From positions 2,108,001-2,172,000 of the forward strand of contig CM075103.1 of assembly GCA_037576195.1 (NCBI GenBank): a stretch of 64,000 bases of DNA, given 5' to 3'. The stretch is from Phytoseiulus persimilis. Its lineage: Eukaryota > Arthropoda > Arachnida > Mesostigmata > Phytoseiidae. Below are positions 37,796-49,014 of this stretch, piece by piece. A model generated the notes under the pieces. It saw only the letters and a list, made by a program, of their open reading frames with translations, was not told the origin of the DNA and did not search any database. How positions within the stretch are numbered: position 1 is the first letter of the stretch; every line of letters begins with the position of its first letter. The position numbers were made by a program, and so were the translations under genes.

Positions 37796-39010
37796 TCAAG
37801 GCCGGCTCTTCTTCTGAAGGAGAAAGGGATCCTGTCGTCGACTCCAGCGAGCAGCCAGCCAGTTGGGTGGACGGGCGACCGCGTTACGAGTTGGATGAAT
37901 TCGCTACTGTCAGCTGCAACGAAATTTCTCCTGCGCTTATCTATTATCGTCGTAAATGGAACGAGAGCGAACCCATCATCCGGGATTCACAGAAATTCTC
38001 CACCGATTTCCCAGAAAACTCCGAAACCGTTGGAACCCGATACCCGCAACCACCTGGAACGTTAGCGTTGAGAGAAGAGTTTCGCGTTAAAATCGTTAGC
38101 CGTCTCCGAAAATCCGCCGAGTCGGTTCTGCTCCGAGCGAGGTGCCAGCGGCTTGTAAGAAGTTTCCAAGATCTGAACGTGACTGGACACCTAGAGATGC
38201 ACGCCGCTAAAGGATGGACGTGTGCGCTCTTCGGCAGATATTCAACTGTTAAAACTTGACGGCCGTATGCGAGCTATTTCCCACGTTTTTTTTTCTCCCT
38301 GGAGGTTCGCGGTTTCGAGCCGGAATAATCGAACTCGCCAGAATCTAAATTCATAAGAGCTTCTCGAAAGCATCGGAGAGTGGGATAGACGATCCTTGTT
38401 CGAGAGATGTGTGCATCGCGTTGGGCGAAGAGCGATTCCTGCTCTTCCAGCCTGATCTTATGACAGTCGGGGCCGAATGATGTTTCAAACAAGTTACGCG
38501 TGGAATGCGCGACGCGGCTCGTATCTCGTCTGGCTGCTCAGATTTCAGTGTATTCCGAGGATTTTCCCGAGCAGCGAAGGAAGTAAAAAGTACGGAGAGC
38601 TGAGCTCTTTGCGCAGGAACATTCCGAAGCCCACTGCGTGCGAACTTCCCATATTCGAATCCTTCTAAATTTCGACGCGAATCTGAATAACTTGTTGGAG
38701 CTTGGCTCCCTCAGCGAAAACGTTCTTGAGGGAGTAGAGGCGGCGATCCATAGAGCTCTCGGGAACCGAGTGGGTGACAGAAGATGGTAGGGATGGAGTT
38801 GGCAGAATGGATGAATTTTCTACTATTAACGCCGTACCACGAGCTGTCTCCTAGGAGTCGGTTGTCCATTTGGCTGCACGCCTTGAGAGCCTCGCTGTGT
38901 GCGGACGGGATTGGCGACTGATTCTGACAACGCCCTTCTTCTTTAAAAAGACTTCTCGGGATTCCAAAACGACCATTTTTCCTGTTGCTCCGACCAGCGG
39001 ACAAAGCTCA
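37796..39010. other. Spacer between secreted-protein gene and P450
   Basis: About 1.2 kb separates the P450 3' end from the secreted-gene promoter; both genes point the same way (- strand). The + strand has a 178-codon frame (37723-38259) that overlaps the promoter and first exon of the secreted gene in antisense. It is within chance length and I do not call it a gene. Confidence 0.4.
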
Positions 39011-39016
39011 TTTATT
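39011..39016 (-). terminator. P450 poly(A) signal
   Basis: AATAAA on the - strand (39016-39011) lies about 80 bases after the P450 stop codon (39098-39096), a normal compact 3' UTR. Confidence 0.8.
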
Positions 39017-39095
39017 GAAACTGACCAATTAGGTGGAAGGGAATCAGAATGATTATCGTCATCAGTGCGGCTACCCGAGCCGGTGCACTGGGGCT

Positions 39096-40844
39096 CTAGA
39101 GACGTCGTTCCACACGAAGAGGAACATCCCCCTCGGGGCACAAGCTGACGTTCACCAACTTCCGCTTGGGAATTTCCTGCGTCGGCGCCGAAAGCTTGAG
39201 TTTGTAGTTTTTCAAGATGTGCGCGAGATTGATTTTCATCTCGAGAAGAGCGAATCGTTTGCCCATGCACATTTTCGCCCCCACCCCGAAAGGCAAGTAA
39301 TAGGGTTGAGTGCTAGCGTTGCTGTCGATAAAGCGCTCAGGCTGGAAGCTTTCGGGCTCCGGCCAGAATCTGGCGTCCATGTGGATCTCCATGACTGCCG
39401 CCTGAACTCTCACTCCTTTCGGTATGGTGTAGCCGCCGACCTGGACGTCCTTTTTCCCCAACCTCGATACCATCGTAATAATGGGTGGATGCATTCGCAG
39501 CGTCTCCAGCAAGAAAGCCTCTGTCCGCTTCAGTTTGCCTACATGCTCGTAATTGAGCGGTTCGTCGGTGTCCCAGACGGCACTTATTTCAGCGTAGAGT
39601 TTCTCCTGCTCTCCCGGATGCTTGGCGAGGAGGAACGATGCCATGGTCATTGTTATTGCTGTGGTTTCGTATCCCCCAAGGAGGAAAAGGAACGCGTTGG
39701 CAGCTATGTCGTCATCCGTGATTTGGTCGTCTCCGCTCTCGGCGGCATCAATCATGAGCTGCAGCATGTCCTCCATTTTGATACCGCGCTCTTTGCGCTT
39801 CTTCAGCACCTGTTTGATGTTGTCAACCAAGCCGATCATCATCTCGTGAGCGCTGGTGAATCTGGAATCGGGAGCAGCGTTAGCGAAAGATCGGCGTCAC
39901 TGATTCGGATCCTGCGGATTCCGGTTCCGACTTGTGAAAGTATCAAGGGTTCAGAATCAGGAATCACTCACTTGGAGAGCGCAGTGAGCATTTTTTCGAT
40001 GGTCGGAACCCCGCAAGCGAGATGGAACATGAAATGTTCCGCGTTTGCGAGGAATCCCCGCACGTCATTCAGGAGTTTATCTTTGTCATCTCGCAGACAG
40101 TTGATCTTAGTCGCGAGAGCGCAGCGCGCGATGACGTCTAGCGTGACTCTCTGGCTCAAATCGAAAAAGCACGTGGGCTTCCCAGCGTCGGCACTCTCGC
40201 CTATCACCTGCGGAAGTTCAACATTAGTTCGCGTAGTTATTTTTCTTGAAGCCCTTCTCGAAGCTCCTCTCGTTATCAGCACTAATCTCGGATCCCCTTA
40301 CGTTTAACAAGGTCCTCGACGAGTCGTTCATGAGATTCATCATGAACTTCAGCTTTGATGCACTGAACGCTGGCGCCAGCACCGACCTGACCCGCTTCCA
40401 TTTCTGATGCGTGAGGAACAGCAGGGTCTGCGACACCGGGTAAACTAACAAGGGTATGGGTGGTCTCTCGTCAAAGACAGAAACGTTCTTCATGAAAACT
40501 TCTTTCACCATCTCAGGATCGCAAACATTCACAAACGGAACATCTCCGATGAAGTGGCCGAAGATTGGGCCGTACTGCTTCGCCCATTCCCGTACTGCTC
40601 CGACTGGATTCTTTTGAATGGTCCGGTGGTGGCCGAAAATGAAAGAATCCGCTTTGGGGGCCGGGATCCCCCATCTCTCGAATTGTTGATGCCGATACCG
40701 TCTCTGGACAACCCATCCGATGAGGAGGGAAGCGACCACTGAGCTCCACCAAAGAGCGAAAGCGTTGAGAACACCGATTTCTCGCAAGAAATCCGTCGGA
40801 TGTCTGTGGTGCAGGCTCTGCACGAATTCCACGATGCCGTCCAT
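39096..40844 (-). CDS. Cytochrome P450, CYP3 clan, microsomal, three exons
   Basis: Heme-thiolate monooxygenase that oxidises lipophilic substrates with electrons from NADPH-P450 reductase. CYP3-clan enzymes commonly act in xenobiotic or hormone metabolism; the substrate here is unknown. Exons are 40844-40302, 40207-39972 and 39861-39096. GT-AG introns are 94 and 110 bp, joining in phase to 514 aa, a full-length P450. Seen in order: N-terminal membrane anchor at about 25-47; hinge WGIPAPK at 58-64; helix C WKRVR with W149 and R153; helix I GGYETT at 322-327; helix K ETLR at 379-382; PERF at 434-437; heme loop FGVGAKMCMG at 451-460 with ligand C458. The usual Arg two residues before the Cys is Lys (K456). 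CYP3-like character rests on helix I and the C-terminal pattern. The ATG at 40844 is the first in frame, in a good context (GCCATGG). The gene looks intact. Confidence 0.97.
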
Positions 40845-43800
40845 GGCTTGAGTGAAACGATGCAACGCGAGCAAGCTGAATATTCCGCAGTCCGAGTGGG
40901 GCTTATCGTCTCGATCAAGATACGAGGATTAGGTAGATATTTATCAGAGCGGAGAACATCAGTCTAGGGATGGCGTGCTTTGAATCCTAACTTTTGAGGA
41001 TCGCCTAGCGACATGGCGGGCGCGAACGGTGCGGATACCTCTAGGTATGGAAGCCCTCGTCGTAGAATGACCCGAACGCTTGCGGGTTGAACAATATTTG
41101 GACAAGTCGAACAGCGCGGCAAGAGCGTACATCTCCGATGGCTTAGACAACGGAGAGCTCATGGCATCAAAAATATGGTTGAAGGGCAGGAGCTCTCTTC
41201 GAGCCGGTTCCCGCGAGATCACGAGTTTCTAGTGGCAGCTCCCCAAATCCACGCGATAAAACCCGACTTTGAGGACAGCGACCGGTTATCGAATAGCTAT
41301 AGGAGGGATTGACGTAGAGAGGATTACAGGAACTGTCCTGAAGCGTACTTGTCGGAAGCGTAGCACACAGTCTTTCTTGACGACTCCTTTGATCGAAGCG
41401 GAGTCCCTCCCCAAAACGAGTATGCGCTCTGAAGTTTCGGCCCGGTAGTATGAACTTCCCGCATCCGAAAGCCCTGCAGGAGCAGTCTCGCTACGGGCGA
41501 TACGAGGCTCCAAAATTAGAGGGTGGATTGTCCTCAAACTTGCATGTAAAACCAGTGTTGGGACGGCCGATGCCAAGCGAAGCGAGATAAACTCCTCCGA
41601 ACGTTGGAAGGAACTGATCGGTTATCCGAAGGTTCTTCTGCAGGAACAGGGGGCGGAGTTCGGTCCAGAGAGAATCTCGAACTTACTAATACTCAGACGC
41701 GCGCTTTGGCTTGTGCAGAGACCCGAAGGTTCTAAAAGTATCTAGTCATGGGCACCCACGTTGCTCTCCTACCCTCGATATTCGGGACACCCCCGGAATA
41801 CGCGAACAACTGCACGACGAGCTCTGTTGGAAATGCTGCGAACAGTCTGTGGGATTGATTAGCAAACCTTTTGATGATGAATGACCATGTATAACCTATA
41901 TACGACTTGCTGCATCGTAATGGGGTTCGGAGCGATCTCCTCAGCTGTCAGCGGAACGTGGGTTCCGGTGTTTTCGAAATCGTTCCGAAAGTCGCGATCC
42001 TCGCCTCGTGACACGGTGTGGAAGCCCCGCTCGTGACCTCGAGCTCGGAGGGGGAAGGAGCGACGGAAGTTTGTTCAGTCTGCCGCTCTCGTACAACTTC
42101 TTGAGAACTCTGACGTAGAGTCCTGCTGAACCTTGGAGCGAGTTCTTGGACCGGAAATCAAGTGGCCGGGATCGACCTCGGAGACCCATTCCGACGTCAG
42201 AAACTCGATATGAAGGATCCATCTTTAGAGGGAAGGGCGGGATGGACAAAGAGATAGTGACTTCGGGAAGGACGGGCTCGGTTTATGAAGCTGATAGTCT
42301 CTGATTCCGTCGATGACAGCCGCGTTCGCCCACAAAAAGGCGAAAGGAAACGAGAAATTTTCCCTCGAGAAACAGCGTAGCCCAGAGGATTGGTGCGTCC
42401 AACCGGAGCCGGCCAACCGTCATCGTTCCCGTTTTCCCCTTCACATAATATTTTCGCTCGCCATAGACTCCATTATAACGGTTCTCAATTGTGAAATTTT
42501 TATTCCAATCGGGAACGACGAGAGTGCCGCAATTTCTAACGTCCGATTTCTTGAAGTGTTGATTGTAGAGTTGGTCGACTAGACATGTCTCAATCAAAAC
42601 TCTTTTACGTGCGACTGCATCGTTTCTGAGAACTAATGGACTCCACTACGGATGTTTGCCCGACGCCGGGCGAGACGGGTGATGGACCCACTAGAATCGA
42701 ATGTCCCGCCAACGAGTTCCGTTGCCCCTTGGCACGGCGGGGTGGAACACGTCATTATTCTTCTCCTCGCCATGACCAGAGTTCTCTAATCGGCAGTGAA
42801 GCTGAAGACTTCCATTTTTTTGCCTCATTTTTGTTCAAGTTCTTCCAATGAATGTGATTGAAGCTCCCCCATGATTTCGCCGTCCTCTTCGAGGGGAGAG
42901 TTTTCACCAGAATCCAAGGGAACGCCGAGCGGAGCGAAGGTGATTGGGTGGCTCGAACCAGAATTATTAATTCAAGGAGATTTTCGAGTGGGGGAAACTT
43001 GCGGAGAGCTGCCGTCCATCTGAGCACCGCGAATCAGAGCTTCTCAGGACTGCCCCCGTCCTCAAAAATGTTGAAGTACTTGATCATCATGGCCGACCGC
43101 TAATATTGTTAACATCGTTCCCCCGGGCGGCTTCATTAAAACCGTAAACGGCTCACTACGCCGAGAGACTCATGTCAATACCCAGAATTATCGGTTCAAC
43201 TCATAAATCGATCCGTGAATACAGCTCACTCTTATCGGAGTGAGGAGAACCTCTGAGAGGCTTCGGGGACGGGGAATGCTTTCTCCGTTGCGTCCGCAGA
43301 GCGTGAATTTTGGATCAGGAACATCCAGCGCACTTTCCAGCCAGCGTGAGGGTTCCGAGTTTGCGGGAACGGAAACTCCTTGAAGAGAAGCGAACGAACG
43401 GGAGAAAAAGACGTTGTTAATAATAGCGCAGCCGCGGAGCCCGAAAATCCCCGGTCGCTGGATTGAACTGGACTGGCTCCCCCAAGCTCCCTCCTAACTC
43501 ACTGGTATTGCTTACCGTCAGCCTTCCGATAGTAGCCATTAGCTTCCGATCTCACCCGGCGGAGGAGGGAAACATTCTCAGATCCACACGGGCGCACACA
43601 TGGTCCAAACTCGAAACTTATTGTCAAAGTGCCGATGCGCGGTTCAAAGTGTTTGGGATCGCTCAGGGGATCGGCTTCGGCAGCATCGTTTGCCGGAACT
43701 AGGCGAGAACGATCACCCCTTCTTCCTTTTTGAAGTTCAAGAATCTACGGGGAATTTACAACGACGGGAGCTGGAGAACGCGAGGCCCGTCTCATACACG

Positions 43801-46800
43801 GCCCTCCGATTTCGGACTGGAAAACGTAGTGTACTCTATTCGGTTTCGTGTTACCACTACGCACGACGTTTTCGTCTGAAATTCGAACTCAACACGTCAA
43901 GCGGCCCGCACTCCGTATGAAATTCCACAAGGAGCAGCACTTCCCTCCGGAGCGCAATTCAATCCGAGAGCTGGCAGCTGATTTCCTCCGAGAACTGGAT
44001 CGAATATATCCCCGATGCTCCCCAGGAGCAGCCCGATTAGATGGAATCAACAAAAGTGCGAGTGAGCGTTCTTCGGTGGACCATTTTACGATCCAGGAAA
44101 ATGGGGCTCTGAATGTCTCGTTCGAGTTTTTTCCAGACCGGGCGCATTGTGGTCTGCGTCGCAACCTCGATTTTCAGCCGATGGGTGGATAGTCGAAGCT
44201 TTGGATCGACGAGGCCGAGAAGATAACCCATTCGAGCTGCACACAGCACGCTCGTGCACTTCGAAACGCGACGCCATGAGCGGGACGCCGGAGTGTCGAG
44301 TCTACCGCTGGCGCTCTCATCAACGACAGCAAGTCAGGAGCGGGATTTCACAGCAATTGATGACAGCTGTGGTTCTAATTGCTTAGCAGGAATAGAGAAG
44401 TGCGGGACGAATGAAAATCTCCCACACACTGAGCATTCCAGAATGCTGACCATAATCTGGAAATTCCTCCTAGCCAGAACTTCCATCGATGCTCGGAATC
44501 CATCTTGTCGGATCACACCTGGATCACATGAAGAACTTTCGATGACAGCAAGAATCAAAAGCGATGAGGAATGAATAGCAGGGGCTTGGCCTTGGGAACA
44601 TACATCTGCTCCACAACGCGTCTCGAGCTTGCGCGGGTTTCGGCCGAGCACTTTGTGATATGCCTCACCCGTTCATTTTCCATGCCTGGTAGTCAGATCG
44701 TGCCCCCTCATTCCTCAGCCCCTCTCATCCGCCCGGTAGCCGGTCGTAACATTGCCCGCCCACCACATTTTTCCGCCATTCTGAGAGCTCTGTTCAGATC
44801 AATGATTCTCACAGGGGGTACCAGTAAACCCCGGGTCGCATGGGAGATTCCCGGGAGACGTCGGGTATCTAGCGTCCAATCTCAGTTGTTTCCCAGGTTT
44901 TTGTAGAGAAGCAGAATGTACAGCAAACAGAACGCGGAGAACACATTGTCAAAATCGCGAAAAACCGATCATCTTACATTTTTTCCCTGTACACTAAGGA
45001 GGCGACAAGATCTAGCGGGAAATCGTCATCAGACCCGGGACCTTCTCGTTCTACGCTGGTTAGGTCTCCGGTTACAATGTTCCACTCAAGTAGATTCCTC
45101 GCGCTTTCCAAAACTAGAAGTCTCGACTTCACCTTTTGGACCTCTCTGATCTGTCGGATCAGATCCCTCCGAGAGAATTGACAATATTACAGCCCGGGGG
45201 CGTCTGTTTCCTTCTGTGGCTCGATGGGGAGCTCTTGAAGATTGTCCAAATTAGAGCACTCTGGCACGGCGGAAAAGAAGAAGAATCGATCAGAACGATG
45301 CGCACAAGATGTATTCAGGCCACAGCTGACGAATATTCCGCCGCGAATGGAAGATTGGTCAAACGAATCACAAGAAAAAAGTACTCAGTGAGGATATTCC
45401 TGTGGATTTTTGTCATATTCTGATTCCTTTCGGTATGTACTCACGCTGCTTCATCAGATGAACAACATTTATCGGCAGATGTTCTACATAAGTTATATTG
45501 AGAGTCCATTATGAGCCGCGAGGTTGCAGGATTCTTCCCTCGTAAGCGTGGAGTGCACGGCGAAAGAAAGGTGGACAACCACTGGTTCAGATGAATTTGA
45601 AGATCCAAACGCACAGAGGAAGTTGCTGTCGTTGAACAGAAACTAGTTGCATGACCAACGGTTTCTGCGGTCGATTTTTCCTCATCTACACTGCACGAGA
45701 TGAATGATACATCGGTACGAAAAGTGAGCTGAAACGACGCTCAGGAGAATGATTCCGGTCCCATGCTGAAGCAAATGGCGTATTCATCATGGAGTGCGCA
45801 CCACAAAGCTGTGTCAGCTGGGCCAGATGATCCGAATTTCAGAGATAAAGAGGGGATTTTACGCGGAGCGAGCTACTCCAAAGCTGATCGTATCGATCTG
45901 ACACGCCAGGGTGCCGGAACTCCTTGGTGGGGAGTCCCGCCGAAACAGAGATGCTGTCCGCTCACGGAGGAGAAACCCCAAACCGGCCGGTGTCGGCTGC
46001 TTGACGAGTCCCTCATCTCTATCCTCTTGTGCGTGCGAAGGAAGAGTTCATCTGAGGCCACTGGAGTCGAATGCGTTGCCGATTTTATGGCACCCATGCA
46101 GGACGATTAACATCGATATACGTGAATCGACACGAACGACTTCCTTCGGAAGTTATAATCCAGCCCCGGTCTGCACAGAGAATCTGCTGAGGTAGCCTCT
46201 GTTAGAGGGAGGTTAGAACAACGAAGATATTCGACAGCTCTGAAGAGTCATGAAGAATGATGAACTGTTTGATCTCATATCTGATATCAGTACAACGAGC
46301 ACAAGGAGAGGCTTCGTTAGGGGAACGGAAGCCACAGCGCGTCTGGACCGGGTTACTGAGCCTTGGAAGTTAGTATGAATTATTAACGGAACGCAGTCGC
46401 AACCCGTCCCACTTGGCTCACATCGAAAACATGTGATAGTGAGTTTAGAAGCAGTTTGCTCAGTCACCACAGCCAGTTCAGCCTCAGTTTCCTTCTGACC
46501 CGTCGCGGGGTCATCGATCGGTGGTTCGCCCGGGTCGGGTTCAATGTAAATACGCTCAAGCAGTCGATGAACTCACGCTGGCGGAAGTTCATGGACGTGA
46601 TCGTTTCGTCAAGATTATGTTCATATCACATAAGACAGACAGCGACAGCTCGACGCGTTCGAGTATGTTCAAGAGCAAACATATAGGCAGAAAGGGAAAT
46701 ATATTTCGCTCTCATCATCATCGCCCACTCCGGACTACGTTAAGGGGCCGGTCGCTTGGATAGGAGTCGGAGCTCGATCTCAGCGGACTCCTGAGGAGAA

Positions 46801-48718
46801 AGAAGCACCGCGTAGCTGATCTCCTAGCATCAAACAGACTGCGCGCAGATAAATTATGGAGAGGTAGGCCCAAGAAACTTCCGCAGAACCTTGTTCTCTC
46901 AAAGAGTTAGATCCATCAGGAGAGCTCTTGCGTCCGGCATAAATTCCCGCCTGATGTTTGCGAACAGCAGATCGTCCGACGTTTTCCGCTCCGCTTAGGC
47001 TTTCGACGAAGTGACACAATGACAAGGCGTTATCAATAACGCCGAGTTGATATGGCACACTGAGCGCAAGAAGAACATCACGGTTTCAGTGTCTTTCAGG
47101 TGTCCACCTGCACCGCCGAAGAGATTGATCTCCGGAACAGCCGAGGGTCCAGGAAAATAAGCTGAAACCCCTCCATTTCTGGCCCTGGTTCGCCGGCTTG
47201 AGTCGGGCCCGTCGGCAGTCGCTGGTCGGAGAACCGGATCAAGTTCGATGGTTCGCCAGCGGTCCTGATGTGTCAAACGCTACCGCCACCTGAATGTCCC
47301 AGATATTCATTTGCTCGAATTGTTCCCGCTTCCCATCGCTGACGTGACCTTCGCGAACACGGACTCTGGGAAACTTTAAATCCATACTTTGGGAAGGCGT
47401 CATATTGAGCCCCTCCGTCGAGCTTGGATCGTCACGAGATGGGAGTCGACGGGTGGACACTCGAGCGAACTCCAAACTGGAGTCGAAACTCGGCTCCCAA
47501 CTAAGCACGCCCCTGTTGTGACAATGCAAATCCCGAACAAAGAACATGATGCAACGAATGCCGTTTGAGAGCGGCGCTTTTTTGTGGCAATTCCCGCGGG
47601 ATCCTCTGAACATCCCTCTTTTCCGACACAGTAGGAGCCGGAACGCGTTTCGACATGATTCCTGAACCGTGAGTAGAGCCGCGGGCTGGGCGCTCCAAAG
47701 GCGCGTGGGAATCGATCCAAGGTCTCTCAAGATGCGATCGCGAGTCTGCAGATTTTGATCCCGAGCTTCGCGCTGAGCCATGAGAGGAATCGACGGAGCT
47801 TTGCTCTCAACTGCGGCGCCCTGACTCGGAGGGGTGGGGCGGGGGGAAGCGCTCGTATCCTGTGTTTCTTCCGAAGGACCGAGACAGCGCACGAGGGAAA
47901 GATGTGAGCCCCCAAGCACCTAATTCGTTGCTCGTGAGCTCCAGATCATTATTCATGCTCCAGTAGAGAAGAGGCCGTGTATAGCGCACCTCGCGAGTTC
48001 CCAACCGAGAGAATCGGTCTCGGGTAGACCAATTATTCTTTGTGCCCGTTGCGAGCGAGGCTCAGAATGGGATGAAATCGCTGGAAACTGAGTTGCTTCT
48101 TGTGCTCAGCTCGACTCTGGTACTCTGGCTGGGATTTCTCGAGCTTCCTCTGTTGTTCAGGCACTCCTGTTCCACGGAAGGATACGGAGGAGGATGGCAT
48201 AACGGTGGAAGAGGTCGCCTAGTGTCCAAATGATACAACAGACTGTTTCGTGGAGAGTGTTTAGTCCCGGAAGACTGTATAGCTTCTAGACTGGAGTCTC
48301 GCGTCCATAGAGATGATTAGGTCCTGGCGGCAACGGCACTCTAGGGAGCTCTCGGAAGTGTTCGTCTTTTCATCTGCGGGAAACTTCCTTGCCGCACCTT
48401 GCTGGCTTCGTATTCGGCACCACCTCGATTGTCTCCCTCCACGAACTGAATAAACGTGCGCCACGTCGGGTCCCCGCGTGATATCCTCTCGCTTTGTGAG
48501 TGAGGTTTGGGATCTAACCCAAGATTGGTTCCGAGTCGTTTATTTGGGAATCCAATCGCTATCTCATCTCTCTTCGAGGGCCGATGATTCCAAAGAGAGG
48601 CGGAGAAACTCAGCGAGTCAGTAGAGTGGATGAAATACGCGGATCGAAACGATTGAGTTCGATGTAGAAAATCGAGTTCTTGCCGTGCGCAGAGCGATCT
48701 CTGCTTTATTATGCAGCC
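40845..48718. other. No firm gene; scattered exon candidates
   Basis: About 7.9 kb without a recognisable family. Candidates I could not settle are a 120-codon open stretch on the - strand at about 42643-42283 and a possible - strand gene end at about 45481-45178 (GTGAGT donor at 45442, pyrimidine-rich acceptor, stop). There is also a + frame at 43918-44192. The longest frame (47239-47919 -, 226 codons) has no splice or family support. No repeats stand out. Confidence 0.35.
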
Positions 48719-49014
48719 ATGGTCTTCAAGTCCTTGGAGGCGGCGCAGAGACTCCTGAATACGAACGTTAGTTCTGATCTAGTTCTTGCTTGGTTCTCGC
48801 TTTGCTGCGCTGCACCTCCCCGCAGGACCACCGGCGCGGCGCGCCGCTGAGCACGTACTCGGGACGATGTTTCCCGAACTTGGATGCCGCTCAGTTCTGC
48901 AGTGACGACGAGCTTCGGGACGGGCAGAACATGATTCTGGAACCGTTTAGGATCTCGCGAGTTCGGATTCCGATTCGTTTCTCACTCCTTGTGTCTTATA
49001 TAACTTCAAGTTGA
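48719..49014 (+). CDS. Tentative two-exon protein of unknown function
   Basis: An ATG at 48719, two bases after an acceptor (TTATTATGCAG), opens a 16-codon exon (48719-48766). It ends at a GTTAGT donor in phase 0. A 59-bp intron with a strong pyrimidine tract (CACCTCCCCGCAG) leads to an exon starting at 48826. That exon reads on in phase with mostly G or C third codon positions and contains CFPNLDAAQFCSDDELRDGQ. If unspliced further, it ends in TGA at 49014, giving 78 aa. A further + exon with a GTAAGTG donor may lie at 49280-49392. I do not recognise the family, and the ATG could be internal to a longer protein. Confidence 0.3.

Noticed and set aside
39033-40307. Very long + strand open frame (424 codons)
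   Set aside because: It is the antisense shadow of the P450: it covers its second and third exons, the introns and part of the first exon, and its product resembles nothing known.
47239-47919. 226-codon - strand frame
   Set aside because: Longest frame outside the P450 locus, but Arg/Ser-rich, with alternative open frames over the same DNA and no recognisable domain; chance cannot be excluded.
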